NCBI GenBank assembly: GCA_037147235.1
Contig: JBAWVO010000050.1
Location: 1-27,717, forward strand
Length of the DNA stretch: 27,717 nt
Reading direction: 5' to 3'
Source: JANXQG01 sp037147235
GTDB lineage: Bacteria > Planctomycetota > Planctomycetia > Pirellulales > Thermoguttaceae
Each line of letters starts with the position of its first letter. The stretch's first letter is position 1. Position numbers and translations under genes: made by a program. Under the pieces are notes generated by a model. The model did no database searches and was not told the DNA's origin. It saw only the letters and a program-made list of their open reading frames with translations. This document shows positions 8,551 to 16,918 of the stretch, one piece after another.

Positions 8551-9588
8551 ATGACAATCGAAAACAAGAACCCGACCCCAGACGACATGGCAGCCGTCGA
8601 GCGTTGCAAGGCGGCCTACGAGCGGATCCGCAAGGAACTCGGCGAAGTGATCGTTGGCCAAACCGACGTGATCGAGCAAGTGCTCATCGCCATCTTCTCA
8701 CGCGGACACGCCCTCTTGGAAGGCGTGCCAGGCCTAGCCAAAACATTGCTGGTAAGCTCGCTGGCCGAGGCCACGCACTTGGCTTTCAAGCGCATCCAGT
8801 TCACCCCCGACCTCATGCCCAGCGACGTCACCGGTACGCAGATCATCCAGGAAGACCCGGAGACGCGGCGGCGGCAGTACCAGTTCCTTCGTGGGCCGCT
8901 GTTCACCAACATGCTCTTGGCCGACGAAATCAACCGCACGCCGCCGAAAACCCAGGCCGCCATGCTCGAAGCGATGCAGGAGCGGCAGATTAGCTCCGGC
9001 GGGGATATCCATCCGCTCCCCGAGCCGTTCTTCGTCCTGGCCACGCAAAACCCGCTGGAACAGGAAGGCACCTATCCGCTCCCCGAGGCTCAGCTCGACC
9101 GATTCCTTCTTTATATCAAGGTCGGTTATCCAGAGGCAGCCGAGGAGTGGGAAATTGCCCGGCGGATCACCTCCGGCAAGCAAGGCAAGATCACGCCATC
9201 GCTTAGCGGCGAGGATATCGTTCAGTTGCAGAAGCTCGTGCATCGCGTGCCGGTGAGCGACCAGGTGTTGGGCTATGCCTGGGCCTTGGTGCGTGCCACG
9301 CGGCCGGGAACTCCCGAAGCAGCCGATTTCGTCAATAAGTGGGTCGCCTGGGGGTCCGGTCCTCGCGGTCTCTTGACGCTCATCACCTGCGCCAAGGCTC
9401 GGGCGATCCTTCATGGCCGTTACCATGCCACGGTAAGCGACGTGCAGTGGCTCATCAAGCCGGCCCTGCGGCACCGTATTGCCCCCAACTACGCGGCCCA
9501 GGCCAGCAACATGAGTAGCGACAAGCTGATTGATCTCCTTTTGGAAAAGATTCCCGCCGATCGCAAGTACGAACGGCCCACCACCTGA
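8551..9588 (+). CDS. MoxR-family AAA+ ATPase
   Basis: This 345-residue protein has the full MoxR core. The Walker A motif is G58-V-P-G-L-A-K-T65, the Walker B is LLADE (about 122-126), followed by INRTPPKTQAAMLEAMQE. The sensor-1 region is FFVLATQNP, followed by the signature QEGTYPLPEAQLDRF. The C-terminal lid domain is present. MoxR ATPases act as chaperone-like remodelling machines with VWA-domain partners; here the partners are plausibly the DUF58 protein just downstream and the BatA-like proteins upstream. The ATG at 8551 is preferred over an in-frame TTG at 8539 because ATG is stronger and the MoxR core begins about 20 residues later. An 89-base gap separates it from the coiled-coil gene and could hold a secondary promoter, though no clear one is seen. 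Confidence 0.93.
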   Translation: MTIENKNPTPDDMAAVERCKAAYERIRKELGEVIVGQTDVIEQVLIAIFSRGHALLEGVPGLAKTLLVSSLAEATHLAFKRIQFTPDLMPSDVTGTQIIQEDPETRRRQYQFLRGPLFTNMLLADEINRTPPKTQAAMLEAMQERQISSGGDIHPLPEPFFVLATQNPLEQEGTYPLPEAQLDRFLLYIKVGYPEAAEEWEIARRITSGKQGKITPSLSGEDIVQLQKLVHRVPVSDQVLGYAWALVRATRPGTPEAADFVNKWVAWGSGPRGLLTLITCAKARAILHGRYHATVSDVQWLIKPALRHRIAPNYAAQASNMSSDKLIDLLLEKIPADRKYERPTT

Positions 9589-9595
9589 GAAGAAG

Positions 9596-9781
9596 AATTG
9601 AAAATTGCAAATTGAGAATTGCAAATTTCAAATTGGAAGTAGGTCAGGCTTTCCAGCCTGACGGAACAGACAAGTCGGGCTAGAAAGCCTGACCTACGTG
9701 ATTTTCCAGTACCACAACGGCGACCGATTTGGATCTGACGGCTAATTTACCATTAAAAATTTGCACTTTGCAATTTGAAAT
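9596..9781. repeat. Intergenic double-hairpin element with AT-rich inverted flanks
   Basis: The gap between the MoxR and DUF58 genes holds a nested palindrome. Two 24-base arms (9639-9662 and 9674-9697) are inverted copies with 22 of 24 matches and an 11-base loop. Each arm is itself a hairpin: in the left arm, GTCAGGCT at 9643-9650 pairs perfectly with AGCCTGAC at 9655-9662; the right arm does the same with one mismatch. AT-rich flanks carry the word ATTGCAAATT twice (9604-9613 and 9618-9627). An 11-base pair of inverted copies, ATTTCAAATTG at 9625-9635 and CAATTTGAAAT at 9771-9781, brackets the element. The structure is REP/BIME- or MITE-like; no transposase is present. The outer right copy ends six bases before the DUF58 start. 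Confidence 0.8.
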
Positions 9782-9787
9782 ACCACC

Positions 9788-10696
9788 ATGGCACGTTCCG
9801 TACTCTCCCGTTACCTCAACCCTGAAGTGCTCAACCGTCTCGTCGGACGGCGGATCGATCCACGTGGGCTTGTCTTGGGAAACCTGGCTGGGGCGCACAA
9901 GTCGCCCCAATCGGGTTTTGCCGTCGAGTTTTCCGGGCATCGCGAATACACTTGGGGCGACGACCCCAAGCACATCGATTGGCGGATCTTCTTCAACCGC
10001 GAGATGCTTTTCATTAAGCAGTACGAGATGGAGACGAACTACGTCTGCCATTTTATCCTTGATGCGAGTGCCTCGATGCGCTACGGCGAGGGGGCGCAGC
10101 AGAAACTTGCTTATGCTTCTCAGATGATCGCCGCGTTGGGGCATGCCATCGTCTCTCAGGGCGACAAAGTTGCCCTAGCGGCCTTCGACGACCAGGTCCG
10201 CGGCTACATCGCGTCCGGCAACTCGATGGCCCAGATCATCCGCATGGCCGAGTTGCTCGACCGGCTGGATCCGGTTAACAAAACGCAGATGGCGAATTGC
10301 CTCAACGAACTCTGCGGGCGGACGCGGCGTCGAGAGATCGTGATGATTTTCAGCGACTTCTTCACCGATCTTCCCTCGCTCGAATCGGCCTTGCAGCAAA
10401 TGCGTTATCGGCTGCACGACGTGGTGCTTTTCCAGGTCATGCACCACGATGAACTGGCCTTTGAATTCGACCGAATGACCAAGTTCGTTGGACTAGAGAT
10501 TCCCGAGGAGCTGATGGCCCATCCCGAGGCGATCCGCCGCAGCTACTTGCAGGTCATGGAGGCATTCAACGAGCGTTTGGAGGAGCTTTGTACGCGAAAC
10601 CGCGTCGAACGCGTGCTGGTCGACACGAGCAGCGACATGGCGGAAGTGCTTATTGACTACCTCAATCAACGCAGTCAGTTGAACCGAGGACGGTGA
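9788..10696 (+). CDS. DUF58 domain protein (VWA-like)
   Basis: This 302-residue protein carries the DUF58 signature R52-E-Y-T-W-G-D-D-P-K-H-I-D-W-R66 followed by a VWA-type fold with an intact MIDAS, D92-A-S-A-S96. DUF58 proteins are standard partners of MoxR ATPases and probably bind metal and protein ligands through the VWA face. No membrane helix is seen, so it is likely cytoplasmic. The ATG start gives the usual N-terminus (RSVLSRYLNPEVLNRL) seen in this family. The gene follows MoxR after a repeat-filled 199-base gap. Its stop overlaps the GTG start of the next gene. It should work with the MoxR ATPase at 8551-9588; the target of the pair is unknown. Confidence 0.9.
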   Translation: MARSVLSRYLNPEVLNRLVGRRIDPRGLVLGNLAGAHKSPQSGFAVEFSGHREYTWGDDPKHIDWRIFFNREMLFIKQYEMETNYVCHFILDASASMRYGEGAQQKLAYASQMIAALGHAIVSQGDKVALAAFDDQVRGYIASGNSMAQIIRMAELLDRLDPVNKTQMANCLNELCGRTRRREIVMIFSDFFTDLPSLESALQQMRYRLHDVVLFQVMHHDELAFEFDRMTKFVGLEIPEELMAHPEAIRRSYLQVMEAFNERLEELCTRNRVERVLVDTSSDMAEVLIDYLNQRSQLNRGR

Positions 10697-13600
10697 ACGG
10701 CATGTCGTTTCTTTCCCGAATCGCACTTACTCAGTGGATATCAAAGAGACGGCTTCTTTGGGCCGGTTTGGCACTGGTCGGCATCGGCCTTCTGGCATTC
10801 TTGGTCATAGCCATAACGATCCATGTTCGTGAGAAGCCTATCGAGACGGTTGCCGAGAACTCTGCCGACAAGCCAGACGATGAATCAGGTGACAAGCCCG
10901 CGGACAAGCCGGGCGACGAACCTGCCGGCAAACCTGCGGACAAACCTGCCGACAAACCTGCCGACAAACCTGCCGACAAGCCTGCCGACAAGCCGGGCGA
11001 CAAACCGGGCGATAAGCCTGCCGATAAGCCTGCCGATAAGCCTGCCGACAAGCCGGGCGACAAGCCTGCCGACAAGCCGGGCGACAAGCCTGCCGACAAG
11101 CCGGACGAGAACTCTGCGGACAAGCCTAACGACAAGCCGGGCGAGAAGCCGCCAGAGAAGCCTGCTGAAGTTCTGCCCGCTTTCGAGGTGGTGGTGCTTG
11201 AAGGCCGCCGACCCGATATGCCTCCGTCGGTGGCGGAATTTCAGCCGCTGCTCGTACCCGTGGCTGCGAGTACTCCTTTCAAGCTAACGCAGATCGAGGG
11301 TCAACAAGTCAGATTCCAAGGACTTGCCCGTATCCCGGGCTGGACCCAGGATTCACTCTTGCGATTTGAGAACCTCGGCGGAGGCAGTGCCCGGCGAATT
11401 CATCTCTGGGGCCAGAAGCAAGGCGTGACCTTTTGCATGTATCCGCAAACCAACTCCGTGGCCGCCTACCGCACGCTGGCGGAGCCGGTGCAAACCCCCG
11501 TTGCTTGTGGCGCATTGCTCGCCACCGACGACGGTTGGAACGCCCGTTTGCCGGGCGGTGCATGTCATCTGAGCTGCCATGACGGCGTGGCGGTCTTCAG
11601 CCGAGGCAATACTCAACTGCTACGTGTCCCTTTGGAAGGGCCGATCAAGGCGGCCTATGTCGAGTCGCTCGACGAAATGGAACTGCGCGACCTGGCCTTG
11701 CTGCGCTCCGGGCCGCCGGCCCCGGCGGATTCCCCCACGGAACATCGCCAGATTTTCGACAGTACCAAGCCCGCGGATCTCCCCTGGAAAGAGAATTTGC
11801 CTGCGGGTGTTCGCCTGCTGCGGCGGGGTGACGGCAGTGTGGAACTTTCGGCCGAGAAAGTACCGAGTATCGCTTTGGCGACGCTGCCCGTGACTGGCCC
11901 AGGTTTGTATTCGGTCACCTTCCAAGTGGAAGATGCCACGCCTGGTAGCAGCGTTCTCTTGTTGAATGCGGCGGGCCAACCGGTTGATGGAGTTGACTAC
12001 ACCCGAGCACCCAACTCCAAGGTCGTGTTTGGCCCTTGCTCATTCGACGATCGACGGCCGATGTCGTATGCCGGCTCGGGACAGTGGCTGCGGCTGATTG
12101 TTGCTGGCGGGATGTCCCGCTGCTCGGTCAGCAGCGATGGCGTCCATTGGGGGATTGTCTTTGATCCCATCACAAAAATTGGGGCATGGCGCGACATCGG
12201 GCTTTGCTTGCGTCCTAACATCCTCCCTGAAAAACCAAACGACCCTCCAAAGCCGGAGGATACACCCCGCCGTATTCGACTCTGCCGCTTGCAAATTCGT
12301 GAGCTGGACGGTCTCACCGGGGCCGTGTCGGTCGAGTTGCATCGCAAGGCGGTCGCCGCGGATGTGGATTTCAAGCTTAACGAGACGATCGAGCTCTGGA
12401 CGGCGCGTATCGCCGGCTTGGCTCCGGCAGGTTGTTCGCCTGGCGAGTGGCGCACCGCGTGTGCGCTTCAGGTTCTGGCCGGCCCCGTGAATGTGGATGC
12501 CGCTGCGGTTCTACTCGATCATGCCGTCGCGGAACGATTGGCCAATCTGCCCACGCTGCAAGCCCGATTGCGCCTCCTTCAGGATGCGTCCCTCATCAAT
12601 CGCAACCGGCCTGAAGATGTCGCTCCGCTCCTGGAGCACTGGGAACAACTTGGTCGTGCCGTGCTTCAAACCGGCACGGAGGCCGAGTTCCAGCAGTATC
12701 AGAAAGCCCGCATGGAGACTTCAGGCGTCGGCGGCGGGCCGATGTCGGTGTCCTTGACCAACGGGTCACTGCTCCTGTTCTACGCCGACCATCGCTGGGA
12801 GGAATTGCTGCGTTTCAAGAAGCGGCTGATTTCCTATCCCTCGATCCGGGTCGATCTTAGGTTGTTCGATTGGATGTCTCAGCGAACCGCGGGGCGGGCG
12901 TCCTTTACCGCCGATCTTCGTCAGCCGCTAACCGTGCCGGTGAGCCGAGCGGCAGCGGGCATGTTTCAGAACTTACAGTCGGCACTGAAAGACAATCAAT
13001 TTCAGGAAGCGGCGAGGCTCCTGACAACCAGCTACACCCTGCGCGACGACGGTCTGATCGTGACGCCCATGGACGATCAGCTTCTCGTATCCTATCGCGG
13101 GATGCAACTGATTCTGCTTCATCGGCGGAAGCTTGCGGAAGCGATGGGCGGCCGGTTGGATGCCGCCGCGCAGCTCAAGGTCGAGCAGGTGCTGTCGCAG
13201 GGCGACCCGGCGGCAGTCGAGGCGCTGACCGTTGAATACTATGGGACGACAGCGCACGCCTCCGCTTGCCAGTGGTTGGGCGACCGTGCTCTGGCAGGGT
13301 CGGATTTCAGCCGGGCACTTTCCTGGTTCGAGGAGGGCCGTATCACGGCCTCCGTCGAGCAGCAGTCGGATCTGGCGGCCCGCGTCCGCCTGGCTGCGGC
13401 CATGCTTGGCTATCTGCGGGGCGAGCCGACCACGTTGCCCGTGTCATTCGGCGGTGTCAAGGTTTCAGCGGAGCAGTTTGAACGCCGCATCCGCGAGGCC
13501 GTCGCAAAACAGCAGGCGAAAGTGGAAACGGCGTCGATTGCGGATGCCTTTCCGGTCTTCGCGGATCCGCAACTCGTGAAGTTCCGTTTCGTGCCGTGGG

Positions 13601-14772
13601 GTGAATTCGACGGAGGCGGAGCCTTGGGACAACTCACGGCAACCGCCAGCGACGACATTCTCATCATGACCAATCGTAAACGGGTCGCCGCCCTCGACCC
13701 AGTCAGTGGTAAGACACGCTGGAGCTTGGATATGGGCACTTCTCCCGCGCTCAACCCAATCTATCCGCTGGTTGCAGGCCAAAGAATCTATCTCCGATCA
13801 ATGATTGCCCCGGGTAGGTATGGGATCGTTTGTCTCGATAAGAAAACCGGTCGTGGACTATGGCGGCGCGATTGCGGTGACGAGGTGGCAGGCGATCCTC
13901 AGTTGTTTCAAGGACGGCTGTATGTCCTGGCGTTTGGTCCGTTGAATGGTTCGGCTGGCATGTCCCAACAGCCCCTGCTCCTCGTGGAACTCGACGCGGA
14001 AAGCGGTGAAATCCTCTCCCGGACTCATTTCGCGGAAGCGTCTCGCGGGGCGAATAGTGGGGCACCCACCGACAAGCCACCCGAATACCAATCCGTCTGG
14101 GTTGGCAACCGATTGATCGTGGTCTTTTCCGGGAGCGTGTTGTGCCTTGATCTCCGCGGAAAAGTGCAATGGCTGCGGAATAGCGAAGGGGTTCCTTCAG
14201 ATATCGATCCGACCTTCCCTTTCCAAATCACTCAGATGCCGCGCGCGTCGGGCGGACGCATTTACCTGCAACAACCGGGGAATTGTGCCGTCCAGTGTCT
14301 CAAGGCGGAAACGGGTGAACTCGTTTGGCGGAGGGGTGTTCTCGGTTTGCAGCGGATCGTCGATATCAACGACAATCGGATCCTGGTTCAAACGACGTAT
14401 GGGCTTACGGCTTTGCGGGCCTCCAAGGGCGAAATCCTCTGGCGGCGCGAACTGCCCGGAATGCTTTCCGCCGTCGCACGCAACTCGGCCGGCCAGATCT
14501 TTTGCGCCCGCCAAATCGTGCAAATCGACAAGTCGCAACTCGCGCTGCTCTGGATCGACGCAGCCACGGGACAAACCCAAGCCCATCGTGTCATCCCCTT
14601 GACGTACCGCGATCCGTTGCTGCTGGGGCCGATCGTGGCCCGTGGCAACCAGGCGTGGTGCTGTAGCAGCCGCACCATCGAAGGGGAATTGAAGCCAGGC
14701 CCAGGCGCCAATGGAGTGCAAATCTTTGCGTTAGAGCCTTCCGGTCCGGCTGTCCAAGGCGAAGTGCCGTGA
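10693..14772 (+). CDS. Large membrane-anchored protein with Asp-Lys-Pro stalk and C-terminal PQQ-like beta-propeller
   Basis: This 1359-residue protein has one membrane helix (about 20-43) and a stalk of about two dozen Pro-(Ala/Gly)-Asp-Lys tetrapeptides (57-156). A beta-rich segment covers about 165-560, resembling the DUF1583-type extracytoplasmic domains of planctomycetes, and a helical, possibly TPR-like, region covers about 570-940. The C-terminal part (about 955-1355) reads as a PQQ-like propeller: repeats such as VAALDPVSGKTRW, IVCLDKKTGRGLWRR, VQCLKAETGELVWRR and LTALRASKGEILWRR are typical blades. The GTG start overlaps the preceding TGA (GTGA); an in-frame ATG at 10702 is the alternative. 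Propellers of this type often scaffold complexes instead of binding PQQ; no cofactor site was identified. Coupling to the DUF58 gene suggests it belongs to the MoxR module. Confidence 0.8.
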   Translation: MNGMSFLSRIALTQWISKRRLLWAGLALVGIGLLAFLVIAITIHVREKPIETVAENSADKPDDESGDKPADKPGDEPAGKPADKPADKPADKPADKPADKPGDKPGDKPADKPADKPADKPGDKPADKPGDKPADKPDENSADKPNDKPGEKPPEKPAEVLPAFEVVVLEGRRPDMPPSVAEFQPLLVPVAASTPFKLTQIEGQQVRFQGLARIPGWTQDSLLRFENLGGGSARRIHLWGQKQGVTFCMYPQTNSVAAYRTLAEPVQTPVACGALLATDDGWNARLPGGACHLSCHDGVAVFSRGNTQLLRVPLEGPIKAAYVESLDEMELRDLALLRSGPPAPADSPTEHRQIFDSTKPADLPWKENLPAGVRLLRRGDGSVELSAEKVPSIALATLPVTGPGLYSVTFQVEDATPGSSVLLLNAAGQPVDGVDYTRAPNSKVVFGPCSFDDRRPMSYAGSGQWLRLIVAGGMSRCSVSSDGVHWGIVFDPITKIGAWRDIGLCLRPNILPEKPNDPPKPEDTPRRIRLCRLQIRELDGLTGAVSVELHRKAVAADVDFKLNETIELWTARIAGLAPAGCSPGEWRTACALQVLAGPVNVDAAAVLLDHAVAERLANLPTLQARLRLLQDASLINRNRPEDVAPLLEHWEQLGRAVLQTGTEAEFQQYQKARMETSGVGGGPMSVSLTNGSLLLFYADHRWEELLRFKKRLISYPSIRVDLRLFDWMSQRTAGRASFTADLRQPLTVPVSRAAAGMFQNLQSALKDNQFQEAARLLTTSYTLRDDGLIVTPMDDQLLVSYRGMQLILLHRRKLAEAMGGRLDAAAQLKVEQVLSQGDPAAVEALTVEYYGTTAHASACQWLGDRALAGSDFSRALSWFEEGRITASVEQQSDLAARVRLAAAMLGYLRGEPTTLPVSFGGVKVSAEQFERRIREAVAKQQAKVETASIADAFPVFADPQLVKFRFVPWGEFDGGGALGQLTATASDDILIMTNRKRVAALDPVSGKTRWSLDMGTSPALNPIYPLVAGQRIYLRSMIAPGRYGIVCLDKKTGRGLWRRDCGDEVAGDPQLFQGRLYVLAFGPLNGSAGMSQQPLLLVELDAESGEILSRTHFAEASRGANSGAPTDKPPEYQSVWVGNRLIVVFSGSVLCLDLRGKVQWLRNSEGVPSDIDPTFPFQITQMPRASGGRIYLQQPGNCAVQCLKAETGELVWRRGVLGLQRIVDINDNRILVQTTYGLTALRASKGEILWRRELPGMLSAVARNSAGQIFCARQIVQIDKSQLALLWIDAATGQTQAHRVIPLTYRDPLLLGPIVARGNQAWCCSSRTIEGELKPGPGANGVQIFALEPSGPAVQGEVP
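10861..11160 (+). repeat. In-frame tandem 12-base repeats coding for Pro-Ala/Gly-Asp-Lys
   Basis: About 25 copies of a 12-base unit, mainly CCTGCCGACAAG and CCGGGCGACAAG, code for PADK and PGDK tetrapeptides directly after the membrane helix. The near-identical DNA units and the alternation of two types suggest expansion by replication slippage. The frame is kept, so length variation here would alter only the stalk length. The long opposite-strand reading frame over this segment (LSAG repeats) is a by-product. Confidence 0.9.
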
Positions 14773-14800
14773 GGTTCTCAACGTTAATTCAGAAGAGTTT

Positions 14801-14976
14801 CTCTGGGGGGGGCGGCATTCACGCCCCGAACGAAATGGTTTTTACACTGCCGGACTGCGTGCGGGCGTTCCGCGCCAGCGTGGGCATTGATGCAGCCGTT
14901 GGCAACACGGGCCGTGCGATTGCCAAGGTCCATGCTAGTCTTTCAAGCCGAAGTCGCCAAACAATTGGAGAAATAA
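14801..14976 (+). pseudogene. Internally deleted remnant of an NPCBM-domain gene
   Basis: This stretch matches the 3' end of the two NPCBM genes downstream. From about 14801 it codes for the HAPNxMVFTLPDCVRAFRA motif and continues to GRAIAKVHA (about 14938). It then jumps, with a frame change, to codons for AEVAKQLEK ending at TAA 14974-14976. In the full copies about 66 residues lie between these two pieces. A run of eight G (14805-14812) replaces the WGFG codons. The rest of the roughly 880-codon gene is absent, so this is a relic. Its TAA overlaps the ATG of the next gene (TAATG). That suggests the cyclase-like gene was once translationally coupled to an NPCBM gene. Confidence 0.8.
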
Positions 14977-16103
14977 TGAAACGCATTACAAAACGGTTCT
15001 CGATCCTGTCCGCCAGACTGCCCATGTGGGGCGCGTGCCTTGCCATGGCACTCTTACTCGGTGCCTCGCCGACTACATCGTGGGGACAGCGTCGCGGGGA
15101 GATCACGCCTCAAAGTGAAAAGGCGATCCAACTCGGACTGGACTGGTTGGCCAAGAACCAGGGGCCTGAGGGAAACTGGGGTTCCAATCATCTGGGACTG
15201 GTGAGCCTGGGAGTGCTGGCCTTCCTGTCCGATGGGCACACTCCCGGCCACGGTAAGTATGGGCCGGCTATGCAGAAATCGCTGAACTTCGTCCTGACGA
15301 AGGCCAAACCGTCGGGTCTCTTGAACATCTCCGACCAGGACATGTACAACCATGGGCTGTCGACGTTTGTCCTAGGCCAAGCCTACGGCATGACGGACGA
15401 CAAGCGGATCGGGCCAACCTTGGATCGCGCCTTGAAGGTGATCATCCAGTGCCAGGGCCCCGGGGGCGGTTGGAGTTACTCGGCGACGCCGACCGACGGC
15501 GATCTTAGTCTGTCCGTGATGCAAGCCAAGGCGTTGCGAAGTGCAATGGACAGCGGTTTTGACATCCCGCCTTCGGTGATTGAAAAAGCCATCAAACGCG
15601 TGCGAGGACTTTATAAGCCGGACGGATGCGCGGCGAACGCCCCGGAGGAAGAGCAGAAGAAGTTTCCCGGCTGGTTCACCTACAATGGCGGCGGAAAAAC
15701 GGTAGCCATGGCAGCGGCCGGTGCCGTCTGCATGCAGGAATACGCCCAGTATGATGATTGGCGAATCGCCAAAAGTCTCGATCAGGTCGAAACGGCTTTG
15801 ATCGAGGCCACCAAGCCCAAACCCGATAGCGCCGCGCCGTTCGACGCCTATACGCTGTACTACGTGGCCCAGGCCCTCTACCAAGCGGGTGGCGAACGAT
15901 GGAAACGCTGCTACCCGTTGCTCCGCGACCGCTTGGTCTACACCCAGGTGAAAAATGGCAAAGATAAGAATTATGGAAGTTGGGGAGGAGAGTTCTGGCC
16001 AACATCGGTCTCCTGTTTTGTCCTGGCGATCCCCAACCGCTATCTGCCGATCCTCCAGGAAGGAAGGAAGGATAACTTGCGGAAACAGAACGACAAGAAG
16101 TAA
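14976..16103 (+). CDS. Exported squalene-cyclase/prenyltransferase-like repeat protein
   Basis: This 375-residue protein has a signal peptide (hydrophobic core about 17-30, end near TTSWGQ). An alpha/alpha-barrel repeat domain follows, of the prenyltransferase/squalene-oxidase-repeat superfamily. QW-like repeats are GPEGNWGSNHLGLVSLGVLAFL-like at about 63-84, a GPGGGWSY block at about 161-168 and a YGSWGGEFWPTSVSCF-like block near the C-terminus. It is roughly half the length of a true squalene-hopene cyclase and I see no DxDD catalytic motif, so cyclase activity is doubtful. Many planctomycete proteins of this kind are uncharacterised. An open frame extends upstream to a GTG at 14769, but the signal peptide starting at the ATG 14976 fixes the start; the upstream part is the NPCBM remnant. 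Confidence 0.8.
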   Translation: MKRITKRFSILSARLPMWGACLAMALLLGASPTTSWGQRRGEITPQSEKAIQLGLDWLAKNQGPEGNWGSNHLGLVSLGVLAFLSDGHTPGHGKYGPAMQKSLNFVLTKAKPSGLLNISDQDMYNHGLSTFVLGQAYGMTDDKRIGPTLDRALKVIIQCQGPGGGWSYSATPTDGDLSLSVMQAKALRSAMDSGFDIPPSVIEKAIKRVRGLYKPDGCAANAPEEEQKKFPGWFTYNGGGKTVAMAAAGAVCMQEYAQYDDWRIAKSLDQVETALIEATKPKPDSAAPFDAYTLYYVAQALYQAGGERWKRCYPLLRDRLVYTQVKNGKDKNYGSWGGEFWPTSVSCFVLAIPNRYLPILQEGRKDNLRKQNDKK

Positions 16104-16114
16104 GAGGGCACTTG

Positions 16115-16903
16115 ATGAAAAACTTCATGATTGGCTGCGGAATGCTTTTCGTAATTGCGGGGATTGTTACCCGCCAGGCGAGAGCCCAGCAGAAGGAACT
16201 CGTGGTCGATGTGGGCGGCGGCGTGAAGCTGGAACTCCTGTTCGTCCGCAATGGTCCCTTCGACATTGGCGACGGCTCATCAAAATCTGAATATGAGAAG
16301 CCTCCGCATGGGGTACTCCTTACCAAACCGTTCTATTTGGGCAAGTACCAAGTCACGCAAGAGCAGTGGCAGGCGGTGATGGGAAGTAACCCGAGTAAGT
16401 TCCAGTCGCCCAAAAACCCGGTGGAAAGCGTCTCCTGGAACGATTGTCAGCTTTTTCTCGCCAAGCTCAATGCGAAGACGGGCGAGCAACAGGGTAAGTT
16501 CGTGTTACCGACCGAGGCCCAATGGGAATTCGCCTGTCGCGCCGGAAGCACCACGGACTACGAGCGCCTTACGCACTATGCACAGCTCAAGGATTATGGG
16601 TGGTATGACTCGAACTCGGGCGGCAGGACGCACCCGGTGGGCGAGAAGAAGCCAAACGCCTGGGGGTTCTATGACATGCATGGAAACGTGTGGGAGTGGT
16701 GCGCGGACTGGTATGGCTCTCGCTACTATGCGCTAAATTTGCGAGAAGATCCGACAGGGCCTCTTGAGGGCATCTCCCGCGTGGTGCGCGGCGGTGGCTG
16801 GAACGACAATGCCTGGGCCTGTCGTTCGATGGCTCGCGGCGACCGCGATCCCAGGCTCAAGCTTTCCGAACTGGGCTTGCGCGTCGCACGAATTCTGCCG
16901 TAG
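16115..16903 (+). CDS. Secreted FGE-sulfatase-domain (SUMF1-like) protein, copy 1
   Basis: This 262-residue protein has a short signal peptide (MKNFMIGCGM...RARAQQ) and a single formylglycine-generating-enzyme-like domain. Family hallmarks are FYLGKYQVTQEQWQAVMG, PVESVSWNDCQ, LPTEAQWEFACRAG, YDMHGNVWEWCADWY and RVVRGGGWNDNAWACRS. Only one cysteine is present in the last block, where true formylglycine-generating enzymes have a CxxxxC pair, so conversion of sulfatase cysteines is unlikely; a binding or structural role is more plausible. The ATG at 16115 is preferred over the TTG three bases upstream. It lies 11 bases after the cyclase-like gene and 15 bases before a close paralogue, so the three are probably co-transcribed. 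Confidence 0.87.
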   Translation: MKNFMIGCGMLFVIAGIVTRQARAQQKELVVDVGGGVKLELLFVRNGPFDIGDGSSKSEYEKPPHGVLLTKPFYLGKYQVTQEQWQAVMGSNPSKFQSPKNPVESVSWNDCQLFLAKLNAKTGEQQGKFVLPTEAQWEFACRAGSTTDYERLTHYAQLKDYGWYDSNSGGRTHPVGEKKPNAWGFYDMHGNVWEWCADWYGSRYYALNLREDPTGPLEGISRVVRGGGWNDNAWACRSMARGDRDPRLKLSELGLRVARILP

Positions 16904-16918
16904 AAATAAGGAGATGAG

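Noticed and set aside
10731..11135. Minus-strand LSAG-repeat frame
   Set aside because: It is the complement of the Asp-Lys-Pro tandem repeat inside the propeller protein gene.
10861..11160. CRISPR-like periodic repeat
   Set aside because: The units are 12 bases with no spacers and remain in frame, so they are a coding tandem repeat.
14769..14975. Upstream extension of the cyclase-like gene to a GTG that overlaps the previous stop
   Set aside because: The signal peptide begins at the ATG 14976, and the extension matches the 3' part of NPCBM genes, so it is a relic rather than an N-terminus.
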